Under the pieces are notes generated by a model. The model worked only from the letters and a program-made list of their open reading frames with translations. It had not been told where the DNA came from and searched no databases. A stretch of 64,000 nucleotides of DNA, taken from Bacteroidales bacterium. GTDB lineage: Bacteria; Bacteroidota; Bacteroidia; Bacteroidales; UBA12077. Below are positions 44,985-54,031 of the stretch, one piece after another (position 1 is the first letter of the stretch; every line of letters starts with the position of its first letter). A program made the position numbers and the translations under genes. The stretch spans positions 1 to 64,000 of the forward strand of contig JANQHE010000016.1 in the NCBI GenBank assembly GCA_028282785.1, read 5' to 3'.

Positions 44985-46322
44985 TTAATTAAAAAAGTTG
45001 TCAAGTTTTTTAACAGCAGAAGGAAGGGCAAACACAACAACCCTGTCATCGGCTAGAATTTCAGTTTCGCCGGTAGCAATAAATGAATGATTACCACGAA
45101 TTATTCCTCCAACAATTGCATCTTTGGGAAAATCAATGCTTCGTAAACTACCTCTGGTAATTTTAGAATCTTCTTTGGCAACAAACTCAAGAACATCAGC
45201 GTCAGAGCCGGTTAAACATTTCATGGTTTCAACCTCAGCACTCATCGTAAACCTAAATAATCTACTTGCCGTGATTAACTTTTTATTTATAATGGTATCA
45301 ATACCCATGCTTTCACCAAGGTCTATATAATCGATGTTCTCGATTTCGGCAATAGTTTTTTTAACACCCATTTTCTTTGCTAAAAGGCACGATAAGATAT
45401 TAGTTTCACTATTACCTGTAACAGCAATAAAAGTGTCCATATTTGATAAACCTTCTTCATTTAGAAGATCAATATTTCTTCCATCACCACCAATAACAAG
45501 TGAGTTTGTTAAATAATCAGCTAACTCAGCTGATTTTTGTTTATCAATTTCAATAAGTTTTATATTAAATCTACTTTCAAGGGATTTTGCGACACGTTTT
45601 CCAATGCGGCTTCCGCCTAAAATCATGATGTTTTTAATATCAATTTTCTTTTTACCCGAATATTTCATTACATCTTTAAATCCGGCCCTGTTTGTTACAA
45701 CATACACTAAATCATTTAGTTGAAAATGATCATTGCCTCCTGGTATAATCGTATTTCCATTTCGTGTAATAGCAACAGCTCTGAAGTCGATTTTTTTGTC
45801 TTCGGCAATTGAAATAAGGGATTTGTTTAATACCAAGGCTTTTTCACCTAACTTCAATACATATAAAGATAATTTACCACCTGAGAAATCTACTGATTCA
45901 AAAATTTCACCCTGACCCAGCATACTAACAATTTCCCGGGCAGCAATTCGCTCAGGGTAAATCAAATAATCAATTCCAAGGTGAGTGAAATGAGAAATGT
46001 TCTCCGGTTCAATATATTCATTATTATCAACGCGGGCTATTGTCTTCTTGGCTCCAAGTTTTTTTGCTATGATAGCAGCTGTAATATTTGTTTCTTCGGA
46101 ATGTGTAACAGCTATAAATAAATCTGCTCTTTTTACTTTTGCTTCTCTCAGCATCTCGAACGATGTGGCAGATCCTTTAACCGTTAATAAATCTAAATTG
46201 GAGTCAATGCTTTTTAAGCTTTCTTCGTCCGGATCAATCACCATGATATCGTGGAACTCAGCGCTTAACATCTTTGCTAAGTGTGTTCCAACCTCACCAG
46301 CTCCAGCGATTATGATTTTCAT
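44985..46322 (-). CDS. trkA: potassium transport regulator TrkA
   Basis: The 445-residue cytosolic protein has two RCK units. The first Rossmann motif is IIIAGAGEVGTHLAKML at the N-terminus, and the second is NIMILGGSRIGKRVAKSLE near residue 232. Each is followed by a TrkA-C domain; VTHSEETNITAAIIAKKLG and VTGNSETNILSCLLAKKMG are the paired landmark segments. It binds NAD(H)/ATP and gates TrkH. Transcribed ahead of trkH in the same operon. Confidence 0.95.
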   Translation of the reverse strand: MKIIIAGAGEVGTHLAKMLSAEFHDIMVIDPDEESLKSIDSNLDLLTVKGSATSFEMLREAKVKRADLFIAVTHSEETNITAAIIAKKLGAKKTIARVDNNEYIEPENISHFTHLGIDYLIYPERIAAREIVSMLGQGEIFESVDFSGGKLSLYVLKLGEKALVLNKSLISIAEDKKIDFRAVAITRNGNTIIPGGNDHFQLNDLVYVVTNRAGFKDVMKYSGKKKIDIKNIMILGGSRIGKRVAKSLESRFNIKLIEIDKQKSAELADYLTNSLVIGGDGRNIDLLNEEGLSNMDTFIAVTGNSETNILSCLLAKKMGVKKTIAEIENIDYIDLGESMGIDTIINKKLITASRLFRFTMSAEVETMKCLTGSDADVLEFVAKEDSKITRGSLRSIDFPKDAIVGGIIRGNHSFIATGETEILADDRVVVFALPSAVKKLDNFFN

Positions 46323-46437
46323 TCTATATTATATCTTTTTTGCTTCCGTTTTTAAAATAAACCGGGTGACAAAATTAATAAAAAGCAAATTAAAATATTC
46401 CAAAACCAACTATTAATTATTAACTCTTAAAATAGTA

Positions 46438-48513
46438 TTAAAGATATTCAATATACGCTCCTTTATCTAAAACATTAAAAAAAGAGATATTGTTTTTAAG
46501 ACATTCCTTTTCCCAATCCCTAACCCGGTAATAATTATTTGATGAATCAAATATGATCAATTCAAACTCAAAATGGTCATTTAATTTGTTAACGGATATA
46601 TCAATATTACCTGAAAGGATTAAATAATCAACCTTTAAACGTTTCTTACTATCGATATTATGGAGAACATTTTGTTGGAGCTGAACAATTTTTTTATTTT
46701 CAAATTGAAGGAAGTTCAATGGTTTATGAACCGAATTTATTGACCTGCTATCCTTACAAATTTCCAAATTCCTCCAAACAGGTGATATATTATATTTTAA
46801 ATTAGTATCATTTGAATCAACATCATTATTTAAGAATAGTTGTGATTGATTGTTTTTGATAAAATGAATACCTGTAGTTTTATTAATATGATGAACAATA
46901 AAAATAGATTTTTTGGAATTAAAATATGTTATTGACGCATTATAAAAAAATACAAGAAGAGCTAAGTATAAACTAAACTTTAGAAATTTTATCCGTTTAG
47001 ATATAATAAAAAATGAAATCATAAATATGAATATTGTCCAGAGAACAGATTCATAACCATCTACTAAGAATTGATCAACTTTTGAATAGGGGAGGTTCTC
47101 AATAAAATTAATACTCTTATTTAAAAGCCTGGTTATGAAATTTAAGAATATTGCAATAATCTTCGTTATCCAACCTGAAAACGATAAAATAAATAATATA
47201 AATGCGCTATAAATAATAATAGTTGCAATTGGGATAATTAGAATATTGGTTAGTATAAAATAAAGAGGAAATTGGCCAAAATAAAACATAGTAATGGGAA
47301 AGGTGCCTATTTGTGCGGCAATTGAAACAGTTATTAATTGCCATAGATAATCAAGGATTATATTTCTCGTATTTAATAATGAATACATTTTGGGTTGAAA
47401 GAATATGATACTTAAAACCGCGGCATAAGAAAGCTGGAAGCCAACATTCATTAATGAATAAGGATTTATAAAAAGCAAAATAAATGCAGAAGCGGCAATA
47501 CTATTATAAATATTGACTTGCCTGGTAAACATTTTACCAATACTAATAAAGGAAAACATAATGGTTGCTCGAAAAACCGAATCGGATAAACCGGTTAGAA
47601 AAGCATAAAAGAAAAGAACCAAAATAATTATAATGGACTGTATATACTTTCCATATTTAAGTCTCTGCAAGAAAAACAGGAGTTTGCAAAGGATTATATA
47701 AATTACGCCAACATGCAAGCCGGATACGGCTAATATATGCATGGCTCCGCTTGTTGAGAAGCTTTCTTTTAATTCCGGTGTTAATTCGGATTTGTAGCCT
47801 AAGGTAAGCGCAGATAAAACCGCAAATTCATCTTCCTGAATTCCATTTTCTTGATAAATATTTAATAATTGCTGTCTTATCCTATTTGAGAATAAATGAA
47901 CTTTCGATCCTTTATTCTTTTCTAAAATTGTATAATTATTTGATTTTATAAAGCACTGATTATAAATTTCTTTATATTTTAAATATGTCTTGTAATTAAA
48001 AGAGTATGGATTCCCGGCATGCTTTATTTCATTAATAAAGGCATTTGCCAGGATTTGATCTCCAAGATTTAATATTATGGTTGAGGAATCTTTTTCGAAA
48101 TAACAAAGGATTTTAGTTCTGCCATTGTTCCAATGGTTAGAATCCTTTAAAAAATCCAATTTGAGAATCGTTTTTATTGAGTTTTCTTTTTCTTCGGGTT
48201 GTTCAATGATTGTGGCTATAAATGTCTGTTGATTCCCATTGAATGTTTTCTCTTTTTTTTGTTTAATATGAACTAACTGAACACCGAAAGCGAAGAGGAG
48301 TAACGAACTAATTAATCCCCAAATCTTATTTAGATTGTAGTTACTACTTAGTTTAAAAACATGAAATAAAATGATAATTAAAAAAAGAAGTATACAAAGT
48401 ACAGCTGTTACATGAAAGATTGCATACTGAAAATTAATTTGAAATAAAATTCCAAGTACCAATGGAACTACCAAACGAAAAAACGGAGCTTGATGCAGAA
48501 ATTTCTCAAACAT
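46438..48513 (-). CDS. comEC: ComEC/Rec2-family DNA-uptake channel protein without a clear metallo-hydrolase site
   Basis: The 691-residue protein has N-terminal helices and an OB-like DUF4131 region (about 40-190). The Competence domain has about eight helices (about 220-490), including GAMHILAVSGLHVGVIYIIL and LTGLSDSVFRATIMFSFI, the diagnostic ComEC motifs. The C-terminal 180 residues lack the HxHxDH motif of a metallo-beta-lactamase domain, a shortened form I recall as common in this phylum. It would carry single-stranded DNA across the inner membrane in natural transformation. It lies downstream of the T9SS cargo gene on the same strand, after a terminator. Confidence 0.9.
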   Translation of the reverse strand: MFEKFLHQAPFFRLVVPLVLGILFQINFQYAIFHVTAVLCILLFLIIILFHVFKLSSNYNLNKIWGLISSLLLFAFGVQLVHIKQKKEKTFNGNQQTFIATIIEQPEEKENSIKTILKLDFLKDSNHWNNGRTKILCYFEKDSSTIILNLGDQILANAFINEIKHAGNPYSFNYKTYLKYKEIYNQCFIKSNNYTILEKNKGSKVHLFSNRIRQQLLNIYQENGIQEDEFAVLSALTLGYKSELTPELKESFSTSGAMHILAVSGLHVGVIYIILCKLLFFLQRLKYGKYIQSIIIILVLFFYAFLTGLSDSVFRATIMFSFISIGKMFTRQVNIYNSIAASAFILLFINPYSLMNVGFQLSYAAVLSIIFFQPKMYSLLNTRNIILDYLWQLITVSIAAQIGTFPITMFYFGQFPLYFILTNILIIPIATIIIYSAFILFILSFSGWITKIIAIFLNFITRLLNKSINFIENLPYSKVDQFLVDGYESVLWTIFIFMISFFIISKRIKFLKFSLYLALLVFFYNASITYFNSKKSIFIVHHINKTTGIHFIKNNQSQLFLNNDVDSNDTNLKYNISPVWRNLEICKDSRSINSVHKPLNFLQFENKKIVQLQQNVLHNIDSKKRLKVDYLILSGNIDISVNKLNDHFEFELIIFDSSNNYYRVRDWEKECLKNNISFFNVLDKGAYIEYL

Positions 48514-48562
48514 TTTCTATTTATAACAAGGTGATATAAAGTTAGTAAATCTTTTGAAAATA

Positions 48563-48590
48563 AAAAAGGCGACCATCGGTCGCCTTTAAA
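48563..48590 (-). terminator. terminator after the T9SS cargo gene
   Basis: On the minus strand AAAGGCGACC and GGTCGCCTTT form a strong stem followed by a T-run, 19 bases after the stop. Confidence 0.88.
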
Positions 48591-48608
48591 TATTATTGAG
48601 AGAATTAA

Positions 48609-51600
48609 CTATTGAATCATAATTTTAGAAACTTTATTGTTTATACCATCATTAATCCTGATATAGTAAATTCCGCTTGCTTCGTTACTTAAATTGATTT
48701 CATCCCTGTAAAATCCTTCTTGTTGGATTTGCTTGCTAAATACAATCTGCCCTTGTAAGTTAATGATTTCAATATAAAATGCACCCGCTTTGCTTGTGTT
48801 CATTTCTAATGTGAATAAACCATTATTTGGGTTAGGGAAAATGTTCATAGAAAGAATTCCTTCAGGATCATTAATTCCTGTTATAACACTGTATGAACCT
48901 GTGTATTCATCATTAAAAGTACCATCTGAAGCAGTAATTTTATAGTATACGGTTGTTGAGGATGCAGGAATCGTACCTTCAAATTCATTATTTGTTGAAG
49001 TCTCAGTAAAAGTTACTTCTGTATCTTCAGATCCATCTGCACTACCGTAAAGCAATTTATTTGTTAGTTCACTTGCTGTATGATCATTATCCGTGATGTT
49101 AGCAGTTATAGTAACCTCTTCAGAACTTGAGGGAGTTGTGGGTGCCATTGTAGGTGCTCCTATTACCGGAGATACCATAACTACATCACCAGTGTCTATT
49201 GGCAACACTTTACGTTCGCTATGCGAATAGTAACTAATACCTGTTATATCATAGCCTAATCCTAATTCAACAGTAGCTGCATAAAATACATCATCAACTA
49301 ATAAAGCTCCGGAACCATCGTTAACTTCAAACATTCCATTGCCCGCATCATCATTAGTACATTCAGCATCTTCTATTTTTACTAAAACACTTTCATAATC
49401 TTCATCTTCACCTTCAAGAGTTGTAATAACCTCTGCAGCAGGTAAATCATTGCCTGATGAAACGATGGTAAAATCCGCTATATTTTTTAATTCTGTTAAA
49501 TCATAATACTCATCTACTTCGGCAACTAACTCAATGTTATCACCAATAGTCCTTGTTTCAGTGCCGTCATAAACATAAATACCGTTCCAAGCGCCACTTC
49601 CATCCTGTATAAAGAATCCATCATCATTAGTTGCGGTTACAATACCAGAAGTTTCTATTAATTCACCATCGTAAGGAGAATCGCCCGAAGTTTCTTCCGT
49701 ATATTGTATTTGATAAATGCTTAACTCAAGAGGTTCTTCTTCAATAAATGTTACTTCCCATTCTTTAGATTCTAAACCATCTTGTGCTGTAACTGTATAG
49801 CTTACAGGATTAGTAAAGTCATGTGCCTGAGTTGTATCAGTAATTGCTGCTCCAGCGGATATTTTGACAGTAGGTGCAACGCTTTCAATTGTATATCCAT
49901 AAGGTACATAAACTGTTATCGCCGTATCAACCTTATTAATTACGATACTATCAGCGCCACTTACTTCAAAATCAAGAATGTCTGCGTAAGGGCTATGTAC
50001 TGTAGATGCAGTAATAGTTACTGTCCATACCTGTGTTGTAACTCCGTCTTCAGCTGTTACAGTATAATTTACAGGAGAAGTAAAATCATGAGTTATTGTT
50101 GTATCTTCTATGGTAGCAAAACCTGATATAGTAATGATTGGCTGAAGAGAAGTAACCGACGAATCCTTCAATATCTCCATGGTTACAGTAGATGTTTCAT
50201 TATCTATAACCGCGTCGGTTAATTGTAAACCCGGAAGTTCCAGTGTTAAGATGTTAGCTTCGCTACTTGCTTCAAGAGTAGGTAATCCTAAGTTACCAGT
50301 AACATCTTGGTCAAAAACTTTCCATTCAGAATCTTCTTCATTTGTTCCTGCTGACCAATCCCAGTCAGTATTACCATGTGTGACATCAACTTTACGTAAT
50401 AACGTATGATTTTGAGTAGCATTATTAATACCTGCAACATTCCAACCCGAACCTGGGTCAACTAAATCATACCTCCCAATAATATCAATGATCGTTGTAT
50501 CTTCACCATCAACCTTACAAAGTGCACGTACATCATCACCATTGAATGAAACAATATATGAAGTTCCGTCAACATAAGGATTTAATACAGCTGTATCTGT
50601 AACAGCAAGAATATCTTCGTCCGCTTCAGCATGTCCAATTACATAAACTTCGTTATCTTCAAGAATTTTACCTTCCGGGAATTCAAATACTTCATTCCAT
50701 TCATTGCCATTATAGTTAATCCTAATAACATAATTAGATAAGGTAACGCTTGACCCAGTAGTATTGCAAATTTCTAATGCTTTATTATTACTTGAACCTT
50801 CTATATATTCAGAGAAAAATAAATCTGTATCAGGTTCTGCAACAATATTAAAAACATCACTGGTATCATTTGTTAAGGCCCCATTCGATGCAATTAATTC
50901 AACATCTGTTCCTGCATCGCTGAATGATAATGTGTTGAATGCTACCACACCGTCAACCGCTGCAATAGAAACAGGCGAGCTATTTAAGGTTGCACCATCA
51001 GCAGTTATTGAAATATTTGTTGCATAATCGATATCAATGTTTCCATTAAGGTCAGTAGCAGTGACTTCTACACCTGAAATAGTATCACCAACATAGGCAC
51101 TGTTTGGTTGTTCAGTAAATAATAATTCAGTAGCTGTAACATTTAAAGTGAAATCATTACCAGTAATATCTGTTCCAAAATCGCTGGTAAATTCAGAACC
51201 CGAAACATCAGCAATAAAGCCATGGTTGTCTGCATCAATCATCATTTGAATAACACTACCATCTTCAATTTCAGTTCCTAATAAAAGATAAACAGTATAA
51301 GTCGAATCTTCACCATCAGGAATTGTTAAGTCACCTACGTTAAAAGTTACTGTAATGTCATTTGAAGTAACAACAGGTTCAGCAGCAAACGGAATGCTAA
51401 TACCAGATTCGCTTATTAAATACCCTCCATCTAAATTCTCATCAAATGAAATGGTATTATTTGGTCCTGCGGTTAATTTAATTTGAGTAACTTTTGTTTC
51501 AATACCATCTGCAGTCCCTAAATCGCTTATTGTAAATGAAAATACTGCTACAGAGTCTGTTAAATCTGACTCAATTGTCGTTCCCGTAATTTGTGAAGTA

Positions 51601-52619
51601 GGAGCAATGGCTTTACTGTCTTTATCTGTATCAGGCTTGGTGGTAAATGTAAGCGTATCACCATTAGTTTCTAACCCGCCTGCATCTTCAACAGGCCCGA
51701 CCACAACAAAATAAAGTTGATCGTAACTTAAATCAGCGTCTGGATCAATAGATATGATTCTTTTCTCAGCATCAATAGTAGCATCAAATGCAACATTGGT
51801 TCCACTTTCATCAGTTTCTTTAAAAATTACCAAATTATCAATATTTGCATCTGTTATTTCGCTGGCGTCTGTATTTAATATAGCTTTATCATAAGTAACC
51901 TTAATTACAGAATCTATTCCTATTCCATTCGTTCCTTCTGGTATATTCCATGTAGCTTGTGGAGGTATAGCACCACCTGGAGTTATTACAATGTTATCAA
52001 TATAAATTCCCTCTGCTGCAGATGTATGGCCAACAAATTCAAGTGTTATTACAAGGCTTGATCCACTTACAGGAACACTTGTAGTAGTAAAAGTTTCAAA
52101 AGTATTTCCTACTCCTGCTCCAAAACCATCTACAATTGCTGGTAATTCTTCACCGTCATCACCTGTTCCATCAAAATCTAAATCCAAGGCAGCTGGAGCA
52201 TTGAAATCATCTCCATCATCATTGCTTTGAACCCACATCAGGTTTTGACTAGATCCGCCATCAATACTATATGTGATTAATAATTCATCAGTAACGTCCC
52301 AGTCTTCAGTATTTGGAGTTAGCATGTCTATAGAAAAATCAATTGTTGTTGCTCCAGAGATATTAATAGCATCCAGTGTAATGGTTGGATCAGTCAAGTT
52401 AATATCTTCGACAGCCCAAATCCAAGTTGAATTTCCTCCAATGTCTGGATTAACTCGGTTGAACACGTCTGTAGAACCAGTGCCCTCTGTACCGGATGGT
52501 GTATATCCATCATTTTCTATTTCAAAATCAATGGTTGTTTGTCCACTCACTATTCCAATACTTAAAAATAGCGAGAGCATAAAGGTCAATAAATACCTAA
52601 AAAGTAAGTGTTTTTTCAT
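48609..52619 (-). CDS. large multidomain secreted protein with T9SS type A sorting domain
   Basis: The 1336-residue protein has a signal peptide (about 1-26) and an N-terminal jelly-roll-like part. An SbsA/Big-type Ig domain follows (about 225-330, VIKVTYDKAI to LTFTTKP), and then a lamin-tail domain (about 598-770, DLFFSEYIEGSSNNKALEI). Two tandem repeats carry HDFT(S/N)PV(N/S)YTVTA (about 806-958). An OB-fold-like domain (about 966-1150) and another Ig-like domain come next. The last 85 residues form a T9SS C-terminal domain: NIFPNPNNGLFTLEM, GQIVFSKQI, ASGIYYIRI and a KIMIQ end. No catalytic domain is recognised, so adhesion or surface structure is likelier than enzyme activity. PorT in this window supports a working T9SS. 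Confidence 0.92.
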   Translation of the reverse strand: MKKHLLFRYLLTFMLSLFLSIGIVSGQTTIDFEIENDGYTPSGTEGTGSTDVFNRVNPDIGGNSTWIWAVEDINLTDPTITLDAINISGATTIDFSIDMLTPNTEDWDVTDELLITYSIDGGSSQNLMWVQSNDDGDDFNAPAALDLDFDGTGDDGEELPAIVDGFGAGVGNTFETFTTTSVPVSGSSLVITLEFVGHTSAAEGIYIDNIVITPGGAIPPQATWNIPEGTNGIGIDSVIKVTYDKAILNTDASEITDANIDNLVIFKETDESGTNVAFDATIDAEKRIISIDPDADLSYDQLYFVVVGPVEDAGGLETNGDTLTFTTKPDTDKDSKAIAPTSQITGTTIESDLTDSVAVFSFTISDLGTADGIETKVTQIKLTAGPNNTISFDENLDGGYLISESGISIPFAAEPVVTSNDITVTFNVGDLTIPDGEDSTYTVYLLLGTEIEDGSVIQMMIDADNHGFIADVSGSEFTSDFGTDITGNDFTLNVTATELLFTEQPNSAYVGDTISGVEVTATDLNGNIDIDYATNISITADGATLNSSPVSIAAVDGVVAFNTLSFSDAGTDVELIASNGALTNDTSDVFNIVAEPDTDLFFSEYIEGSSNNKALEICNTTGSSVTLSNYVIRINYNGNEWNEVFEFPEGKILEDNEVYVIGHAEADEDILAVTDTAVLNPYVDGTSYIVSFNGDDVRALCKVDGEDTTIIDIIGRYDLVDPGSGWNVAGINNATQNHTLLRKVDVTHGNTDWDWSAGTNEEDSEWKVFDQDVTGNLGLPTLEASSEANILTLELPGLQLTDAVIDNETSTVTMEILKDSSVTSLQPIITISGFATIEDTTITHDFTSPVNYTVTAEDGVTTQVWTVTITASTVHSPYADILDFEVSGADSIVINKVDTAITVYVPYGYTIESVAPTVKISAGAAITDTTQAHDFTNPVSYTVTAQDGLESKEWEVTFIEEEPLELSIYQIQYTEETSGDSPYDGELIETSGIVTATNDDGFFIQDGSGAWNGIYVYDGTETRTIGDNIELVAEVDEYYDLTELKNIADFTIVSSGNDLPAAEVITTLEGEDEDYESVLVKIEDAECTNDDAGNGMFEVNDGSGALLVDDVFYAATVELGLGYDITGISYYSHSERKVLPIDTGDVVMVSPVIGAPTMAPTTPSSSEEVTITANITDNDHTASELTNKLLYGSADGSEDTEVTFTETSTNNEFEGTIPASSTTVYYKITASDGTFNDEYTGSYSVITGINDPEGILSMNIFPNPNNGLFTLEMNTSKAGAFYIEIINLQGQIVFSKQIQQEGFYRDEINLSNEASGIYYIRINDGINNKVSKIMIQ

Positions 52620-53064
52620 AATTTAATTTTTTGGTTTGTATTAAGTTAATAAATCAATTAAGGTTTGGTGTTTTTCCAGTTCCTTGGAAAAGAGAAGCCA
52701 AGATATCAACATTTTGTTTTTTTCATATGATTATAATGTTAAATAACATTTTTAGATAGTTTTTAGAAAAATGTCCTTAACTTTTAAATAAAATGACAAG
52801 ATATTTTTTAGATAGAAGTATTTTTTAAGGATATTATTCTAGCAAATAATTACTGATTTTGAAACCTTTATAAAATAAAGAATACCGGGGTTTTTAGTTA
52901 AAGAAATCGATAAATACAATCTATTTAAGTAATGAAAAAAGCCTGGATGCTAAACTTTAATTTCTAGCTTCTGAAATAAAAGCTGACAATAATCATCGGG
53001 TAGCTTATTTCCTTTTTCGTAAGTTTGCAATCTAAAATGATTTCAAATTTAAAACATAATAGAA
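52620..53064. other. intergenic region between T9SS cargo gene and nitroreductase
   Basis: AT-rich 445 bases between divergent genes. Apart from the -7 box at 53020 for the nitroreductase, I see only degenerate AGCTTCTGAAATAAAAGCT-like palindromic text near 52970. No gene or structured RNA is supported. Confidence 0.5.
53020..53027 (+). promoter_or_regulatory. -7 box of the nitroreductase gene
   Basis: TAAGTTTG matches TAnnTTTG, 37 bases before the ATG. A -33 TTG is not evident at the usual distance. Confidence 0.5.
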
Positions 53065-53811
53065 ATGTTAGATACAATATTCAATCACAAATCAATACGT
53101 AAATATAAGAGCGATCCGATTTCAGAGAAGGATTTACAAGAAATATTAGAGGCTGGTACGCGTGCCTCAACTACTGGTAATATGCAAATTTATTCGATTA
53201 TCGTAACCCGCGATGAGGAAATGAAAAAGAAATTGGCCCCAACTCATTTTAACCAACCAATGGTAACTCAGGCTCCTGTTTTATTAACATTTTGTGCTGA
53301 TATAAACCGGTTTAATAAATGGTGTGAGAATCGAAAAGCAGAACCCGGATATGATAATTTTCTTTGGTTCACCAATGCGGTAATTGATGCAATGTTAGTT
53401 GCGCAAAATTGTTGTGTGGCAGCAGAAGATAAAGGTTTAGGAATTTGTTACCTGGGAACTACAACTTATACTGCTGATAAAATCATCGAGATTCTTGAAT
53501 TACCAAAAGGCGTTATTCCAATCACTACTGTGGTTGTTGGTTATCCTGATGAAGATCCGGGATTAACCGATCGTTTACCTTTGGAAGGTGTAGTTCATTA
53601 CGAAACATATAAGGATTTCTCAAACGAAGATATTGACCGAATTTATGTTGAAAAGGAAGCATTAGAATCAACCAAAGCTTTGCTGGAAGAAAACCAAAAA
53701 GAGACATTAGCACAAGTTTTTACGGATAACAGGTATAAGAAAGCAGATAACCTGCATTTTTCAAAAGTATTCCTGGATGTTGTTAAGAAACAGGGATTTT
53801 TTAACCAATAA
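53065..53811 (+). CDS. nitroreductase family protein (NfsA-like)
   Basis: The 248-residue protein has the flavin-reductase layout: HKSIRKYKSDPISEKDLQEILEAGTRASTTGNMQIYSIIV at the N-terminus with the FMN-binding Arg/Ser/Asn residues, AVIDAMLVAQNCCVAAEDKGLGICYLG in the middle, and VVVGYPDEDPGLTDRLPLEGVVHYETY near the end. The C-terminal extension of about 70 residues is typical for NfsA/FRP-type enzymes. It uses NAD(P)H and FMN; the physiological substrate is not evident. It stands alone. Confidence 0.92.
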   Translation: MLDTIFNHKSIRKYKSDPISEKDLQEILEAGTRASTTGNMQIYSIIVTRDEEMKKKLAPTHFNQPMVTQAPVLLTFCADINRFNKWCENRKAEPGYDNFLWFTNAVIDAMLVAQNCCVAAEDKGLGICYLGTTTYTADKIIEILELPKGVIPITTVVVGYPDEDPGLTDRLPLEGVVHYETYKDFSNEDIDRIYVEKEALESTKALLEENQKETLAQVFTDNRYKKADNLHFSKVFLDVVKKQGFFNQ

Positions 53812-54010
53812 AAAAACTACCGGCTTTTAGTTACAAGCTGCAGGAAATAAAAGTCATATTTCGTTTTTGAGGTATGGCTTTTTTAATTTACATGCGATAT
53901 TTGCCAGAAGCTAACAGCTAATAGCTTTTAAGAAGTACAGATGGTGTACAATTTATGGTTAATTTTAAGGTAACCAACATACCATTCAACCAAGTTTCAA
54001 GTTATCTAAT

Positions 54011-54018
54011 TATATTTG
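54011..54018 (+). promoter_or_regulatory. possible -7 box of the Omp85 gene
   Basis: TATATTTG matches TAnnTTTG and ends 13 bases before the TTG start codon, implying a very short leader. No -33 TTG is visible. Confidence 0.4.
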
Positions 54019-54031
54019 TTTAAAACTTGAG

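Noticed and set aside
49782-50126. Cys-rich plus-strand frame inside the T9SS cargo gene
   Set aside because: It is antisense to repeated coding sequence of a well-supported protein; the Cys richness comes from the complementary codons.
53812-54010. AGCT-containing imperfect palindromes between nitroreductase and Omp85 genes
   Set aside because: Short degenerate text resembling material near 52970, but too diverged for me to support a defined repeat without computation.
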